From positions 23,644 through 87,643 of the forward strand of contig JAUCBJ010005461.1 in NCBI GenBank assembly GCA_032718475.1: 64,000 bases of DNA, read 5' to 3'. Both the position numbers and the translations under genes were made by a program. Positions 58,001 to 64,000 of the stretch are shown here, piece after piece. Position 1 is the first letter of the stretch; each line of letters opens with the position of its first letter. The stretch is from Nemertoderma westbladi. Its lineage: Eukaryota > Xenacoelomorpha > Nemertodermatida > Nemertodermatidae. The notes beneath the pieces are model-generated. The model made no database searches. It was not told the origin of the DNA and saw nothing but the letters and a program-made list of their open reading frames with translations.

Positions 58001-61000
58001 ACGGAGCAACTTGTTTCTCCTCACACGGAGCAACTTGTTTCTCCTCACACGGAGCAACTTGTTTCTCCTCACACGGAGCAACTTGTTTCTCCTCACACGG
58101 AGCAACTTGTTTCTCCTCACACGGAGCAACTTGTTTCTCCTCACACGGAGCAACTTGTTTCTCCTCACACGGAGCAACTTGTTTCTCCTCACACGGAGCA
58201 ACTTGTTTCTCCTCACACGGAGCAACTTGTTTCTCCTCACACGGAGCAACTTGTTTCTCCTCACACGGAGCAACTTGTTTCTCCTCACACGGAGCAACTT
58301 GTTTCTCCTCACACGGAGCAACTTGTTTCTCCTCACACGGAGCAACTTGTTTCTCCTCACACGGAGCAACTTGTTTCTCCCTCACACGGAGCAACTTGTT
58401 TCTCCTCACACGGAGCAACTTGTTTCTCCTCACACGGAGCAACTTGTTTCTCCTCACACGGAGCAACTTGTTTCTCCTCACACGGAGCAACTTGTTTCTC
58501 CTCACACGGAGCAACTTGTTTCCCCTCACACGGAGCAACTTGTTTCTCCTCACACGGAGCAACTTGTTTCTCCTCACACGGAGCAACTTGTTTCTCCTCA
58601 CACGGAGCAACTTGTTTCTCCTCACACGGAGCAACTTGTTTCTCCTCACACGGAGCAACTTGTTTCTCCTCACACGGAGCAACTTGTTTCTCCTCACACG
58701 GAGCAACTTGTTTCTCCTCACACGGAGCAACTTGTTTCTCCTCACACGGAGCAACTTGTTTCTCCTCACACGGAGCAACTTGTTTCTCCTCACACGGAGC
58801 AACTTGTTTCTCCTCACACGGAGCAACTTGTTTCTCCTCACACGGAGCAACTTGTTTCTCCTCACACGGAGCAACTTGTTTCTCCTCACACGGAGCAACT
58901 TGTTTCTCCTCACACGGAGCAACTTGTTTCTCCTCACACGGAGCAACTTGTTTCTCCTCACACGGAGCAACTTGTTTCTCCTCACACGGAGCAACTTGTT
59001 TCTCCTCACACGGAGCAACTTGTTTCTCCTCACACGGAGCAACTTGTTTCTCCTCACACGGAGCAACTTGTTTCTCCTCACACGGAGCAACTTGTTTCTC
59101 CTCACACGGAGCAACTTGTTTCTCCTCACACGGAGCAACTTGTTTCCCCTCACACGGAGCAACTTGTTTCTCCTCACACGGAGCAACTTGTTTCTCCTCA
59201 CACGGAGCAACTTGTTTCTCCTCACACGGAGCAACTTGTTTCTCCTCACACGGAGCAACTTGTTTCTCCTCACACGGAGCAACTTGTTTCTCCTCACACG
59301 GAGCAACTTGTTTCTCCTCACACGGAGCAACTTGTTTCTCCTCACACGGAGCAACTTGTTTCTCCTCACACGGAGCAACTTGTTTCTCCTCACACGGAGC
59401 AACTTGTTTCTCCTCACACGGAGCAACTTGTTTCTCCTCACACGGAGCAACTTGTTTCTCCTCACACGGAGCAACTTGTTTCTCCCTCACACGGAGCAAC
59501 TTGTTTCTCCTCACACGGAGCAACTTGTTTCTCCTCACACGGAGCAACTTGTTTCTCCTCACACGGAGCAACTTGTTTCTCCTCACACGGAGCAACTTGT
59601 TTCTCCTCACACGGAGCAACTTGTTTCTCCTCACACGGAGCAACTTGTTTCTCCTCACACGGAGCAACTTGTTTCTCCTCACACGGAGCAACTTGTTTCT
59701 CCTCACACGGAGCAACTTGTTTCTCCTCACACGGAGCAACTTGTTTCTCCTCACACGGAGCAACTTGTTTCTCCCTCACACGGAGCAACTTGTTTCTCCT
59801 CACACGGAGCAACTTGTTTCCCCTCACACGGAGCAACTTGTTTCTCCTCACACGGAGCAACTTGTTTCTCCTCACACGGAGCAACTTGTTTCTCCTCACA
59901 CGGAGCAACTTGTTTCTCCTCACACGGAGCAACTTGTTTCTCCTCACACGGAGCACTTGTTTCTCCTCACACGGAGCAACTTGTTTCTCCTCACACGGAG
60001 CAACTTGTTTCTCCTCACACGGAGCAACTTGTTTCTCCTCACACGGAGCAACTTGTTTCTGAAGGCCCCCTCACACGGAGCAACTTGTTTCTCCTCACAC
60101 GGAGCAACTTGTTTCTCCTCACACGGAGCAACTTGTTTCTCCCCCTCACACGGAGCAACTTGTTTCTCCTCACACGGAGCAACTTGTTTCTCCTCACACG
60201 GAGCAACTTGTTTCTCCTCACACGGAGCAACTTGTTTCTGAAGGCCCCCTCACACGGAGCAACTTGTTTCTCCTCACACGGAGCAACTTGTTTCTCCTCA
60301 CACGGAGCAACTTGTTTCTCCTCACACGGAGCAACTTGTTTCTCCTCACACGGAGCAACTTGTTTCTCCTCACACGGAGCAACTTGTTTCTCCTCACACG
60401 GAGCAACTTGTTTCTCCTCACACGGAGCAACTTGTTTCTGAAGGCCCCCTCACACGGAGCAACTTGTTTCTCCTCACACGGAGCAACTTGTTTCTCCTCA
60501 CACGGAGCAACTTGTTTCTCCTCACACGGAGCAACTTGTTTCTCCTCACACGGAGCAACTTGTTTCTCCTCACACGGAGCAACTTGTTTCCCCTCACACG
60601 GAGCAACTTGTTTCTCCTCACACGGAGCAACTTGTTTCTCCTCACACGGAGCAACTTGTTTCTCCTCACACGGAGCAACTTGTTTCTCCTCACACGGAGC
60701 AACTTGTTTCTCCTCACACGGAGCAACTTGTTTCTGAAGGCCCCCTCACACGGAGCAACTTGTTTCTCCTCACACGGAGCAACTTGTTTCTCCTCACACG
60801 GAGCAACTTGTTTCTCCTCACACGGAGCAACTTGTTTCTCCTCACACGGAGCAACTTGTTTCTCCTCACACGGAGCAACTTGTTTCTCCTCACACGGAGC
60901 AACTTGTTTCTCCTCACACGGAGCAACTTGTTTCTCCTCACACGGAGCAACTTGTTTCTCCTCACACGGAGCAACTTGTTTCTCCTCACACGGAGCAACT

Positions 61001-64000
61001 TGTTTCTCCTCACACGGAGCAACTTGTTTCTCCTCACACGGAGCAACTTGTTTCTCCTCACACGGAGCAACTTGTTTCTCCTCACACGGAGCAACTTGTT
61101 TCTCCTCACACGGAGCAACTTGTTTCTCCTCACACGGAGCAACTTGTTTCTCCTCACACGGAGCAACTTGTTTCTCCTCACACGGAGCAACTTGTTTCTC
61201 CTCACACGGAGCAACTTGTTTCTCCTCACACGGAGCAACTTGTTTCTCCTCACACGGAGCAACTTGTTTCTCCTCACACGGAGCAACTTGTTTCTCCTCA
61301 CACGGAGCAACTTGTTTCTCCTCACACGGAGCAACTTGTTTCTCCTCACACGGAGCAACTTGTTTCTCCTCACACGGAGCAACTTGTTTCTCCTCACACG
61401 GAGCAACTTGTTTCTCCTCACACGGAGCAACTTGTTTCTCCTCACACGGAGCAACTTGTTTCTCCTCACACGGAGCAACTTGTTTCTCCTCACACGGAGC
61501 AACTTGTTTCTCCTCACACGGAGCAACTTGTTTCTCCTCACACGGAGCAACTTGTTTCTCCTCACACGGAGCAACTTGTTTCTCCTCACACGGAGCAACT
61601 TGTTTCTCCTCACACGGAGCAACTTGTTTCTCCTCACACGGAGCAACTTGTTTCTCCTCACACGGAGCAACTTGTTTCTCCTCACACGGAGCAACTTGTT
61701 TCTCCTCACACGGAGCAACTTGTTTCTCCTCACACGGAGCAACTTGTTTCTAAGCCCCCTCACACGGAGCAACTTGTTTCTCCTCACACGGAGCAACTTG
61801 TTTCTCCTCACACGGAGCAACTTGTTTCTCCTCACACGGAGCAACTTGTTTCCCCTCACACGGAGCAACTTGTTTCTCCTCACACGGAGCAACTTGTTTC
61901 TCCTCACACGGAGCAACTTGTTTCTCCTCACACGGAGCAACTTGTTTCTCCTCACACGGAGCAACTTGTTTCTCCTCACACGGAGCAACTTGTTTCCCCT
62001 CACACGGAGCAACTTGTTTCTCCTCACACGGAGCAACTTGTTTCTCCTCACACGGAGCAACTTGTTTCTCCTCACACGGAGCAACTTGTTTCCCCTCACA
62101 CGGAGCAACTTGTTTCCCCTCACACGGAGCAACTTGTTTCTCCTCACACGGAGCAACTTGTTTCTCCTCACACGGAGCAACTTGTTTCTCCTCACACGGA
62201 GCAACTTGTTTCTCCTCACACGGAGCAACTTGTTTCTCCTCACACGGAGCAACTTGTTTCTCCTCACACGGAGCAACTTGTTTCTCCTCACACGGAGCAA
62301 CTTGTTTCTCCTCACACGGAGCAACTTGTTTCCCCTCACACGGAGCAACTTGTTTCCCCTCACACGGAGCAACTTGTTTCTCCTCACACGGAGCAACTTG
62401 TTTCTCCTCACACGGAGCAACTTGTTTCTCCTCACACGGAGCAACTTGTTTCCCCTCACACGGAGCAACTTGTTTCCCCTCACACGGAGCAACTTGTTTC
62501 CCCTCACACGGAGCAACTTGTTTCTCCTCACACGGAGCAACTTGTTTCTCCTCACACGGAGCAACTTGTTTCTCCTCACACGGAGCAACTTGTTTCCCCT
62601 CACACGGAGCAACTTGTTTCTCCTCACACGGAGCAACTTGTTTCTCCTCACACGGAGCAACTTGTTTCTCCTCACACGGAGCAACTTGTTTCTCCTCACA
62701 CGGAGCAACTTGTTTCTCCTCACACGGAGCAACTTGTTTCTCCCCACACGGAGCAACTTGTTTCTCCTCACACGGAGCAACTTGTTTCCCCTCACACGGA
62801 GCAACTTGTTTCTCCTCACACGGAGCAACTTGTTTCTCCTCACACGGAGCAACTTGTTTCTCCTCACACGGAGCAACTTGTTTCTCCTCACACGGAGCAA
62901 CTTGTTTCTCCTCACACGGAGCCAACTTGTTTCTCCTCACACGGAGCAACTTGTTTCTCCTCACACGGAGCAACTTGTTTCTCCTCACACGGAGCAACTT
63001 GTTTCTGAAAGGCCCCCTCACACGGAGCAACTTGTTTCTCCTCACACGGAGCAACTTGTTTCTCCTCACACGGAGCAACTTGTTTCTGAAAGGCCCCCCT
63101 CACACGGAGCAACTTGTTTCTCCTCACACGGAGCAACTTGTTTCTCCTCACACGGAGCAACTTGTTTCTCCTCACACGGAGCAACTTGTTTCTCCTCACA
63201 CGGAGCAACTTGTTTCTGAAAGGCCCCCTCACACGGAGCAACTTGTTTCTCCTCACACGGAGCAACTTGTTTCTCCTCACACGGAGCAACTTGTTTCTCC
63301 TCACACGGAGCAACTTGTTTCTCCTCACACGGAGCAACTTGTTTCTCCTCACACGGAGCAACTTGTTTCTCCTCACACGGAGCAACTTGTTTCTCCTCAC
63401 ACGGAGCAACTTGTTTCTCCTCACACGGAGCAACTTGTTTCTGAAAGGCCCCCCTCACACGGAGCAACTTGTTTCTCCTCACACGGAGCAACTTGTTTCT
63501 CCTCACACGGAGCAACTTGTTTCCCCTCACACGGAGCAACTTGTTTCTCCTCACACGGAGCAACTTGTTTCTCCTCACACGGAGCAACTTGTTTCCCCTC
63601 ACACGGAGCAACTTGTTTCTCCTCACACGGAGCAACTTGTTTCTCCTCACACGGAGCAACTTGTTTCTCCTCACACGGAGCAACTTGTTTCTCCTCACAC
63701 GGAGCAACTTGTTTCTCCTCACACGGAGCAACTTGTTTCTGAAAGGCCCCCCTCACACGGAGCAACTTGTTTCTCCTCACACGGAGCCCTTGTTTCTCCT
63801 CACACAGAGCAACTTGTTTCTCCTCACACGGAGCAACTTGTTTCTCCTCACACGGAGCAACTTGTTTCTCCTCACACGGAGCAACTTGTTTCTCCTCACA
63901 CGGAGCAACTTGTTTCTCCTCACACGGAGCAACTTGTTTCTCCTCACACGGAGCAACTTGTTTCTCCTCACACGGAGCAACTTGTTTATCCTCACACGGA
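49066..64000. repeat. 24-bp satellite, ~620 copies, continuing past the window end
   Basis: A uniform array with core CACACGGAGCAACTTG and a TTTCTCCT joint. Two common variants are TTTCCCCT joints and longer joints with TTTCTGAAAGGCCCCC or TTTCTGAAGGCCCCC. Rare units have GGAGCCCTTG or GGAGCACTTG. GGAGCAACTTGTTTCTCC inside the unit is quasi-palindromic (7 of 8 pairs). The array lies to the right of DOCK exon 47045-47793 and so inside a DOCK intron if the gene continues. The 24-bp period has no stop in several frames, so both strands show giant reading frames that are not genes. Confidence 0.98.

Noticed and set aside
49032-63995. Giant reading frames of up to 2495 codons on both strands in the 24-bp array
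   Set aside because: The period is a multiple of three and the unit lacks stops in several frames, so every frame on both strands stays open. There is no non-repetitive coding context.

Overview
The window is nuclear DNA of an animal, most likely a marine invertebrate. Genes have introns with GT-AG borders and phases that agree. The recognisable genes are animal families: epsin, UBXN11, a DOCK6/7/8-type GEF and possibly TMEM249. The rest is AT-rich sequence full of non-LTR retrotransposons, DNA transposons and satellites. I cannot name the species.

Layout. 1-905 is a dimeric satellite. 1432-1617 is a fold-back array of a quasi-palindromic 15-mer. About 1.9-4.4 kb is a decayed LINE interrupted by a 360-bp fold-back element. 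5977-9847 (-) holds two phase-matched exons of an unrecognised multi-pass membrane protein, with a TIR-bounded element in the intron between them. 10.8-12.1 kb is a dead Crypton-type tyrosine recombinase split by a MITE with a 9-bp target duplication. 12515-15832 is an intact LINE ORF, followed by a 37-bp minisatellite. 17079-18062 (+) are the last two epsin coding exons. 18.1-21.15 kb has no gene but two abutting perfect palindromes.

21152-34751 is a nested block. A fold-back element (13-bp target duplication) was entered by a 13.3-kb unit bounded by P-element ends and flanked by the 8-bp duplication GTTTAGAA. Two internally deleted THAP-domain P elements sit at its ends. Between them lie seven tandem ~1.41-kb units, each with one gene for a 138-residue Lys/Arg/Ser-rich, protamine-like protein with its own CCAAT/TATA-like region. 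Both inner P ends abut the same 8 bp, TTCCATAT, which is the natural unit junction. Either the block moved as a composite P element, or an excised array circle recombined into a resident P element.

35.96-38.65 kb (-) is a 5'-truncated CR1/L2-like LINE. 40345-43565 (+) is UBXN11 in four coding exons (SEP and UBX domains), with an intronless two-helix membrane protein gene, TMEM249-like, on the opposite strand inside its second intron. A 25-bp G/C-skewed minisatellite separates UBXN11 from the convergent DOCK gene. The last two DOCK coding exons are at 45451-45894 and 47045-47793 (-). The intron between them carries about 29 copies of a 30-bp unit that repeats the 3' splice site itself, in frame and in phase 0. 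Beyond 47793 come an RT relic and, from 49066 to the window end, about 620 copies of a 24-bp satellite. These must lie inside a DOCK intron if the gene continues off the right edge. The very long ORFs in the minisatellites are artefacts of stop-free short periods.
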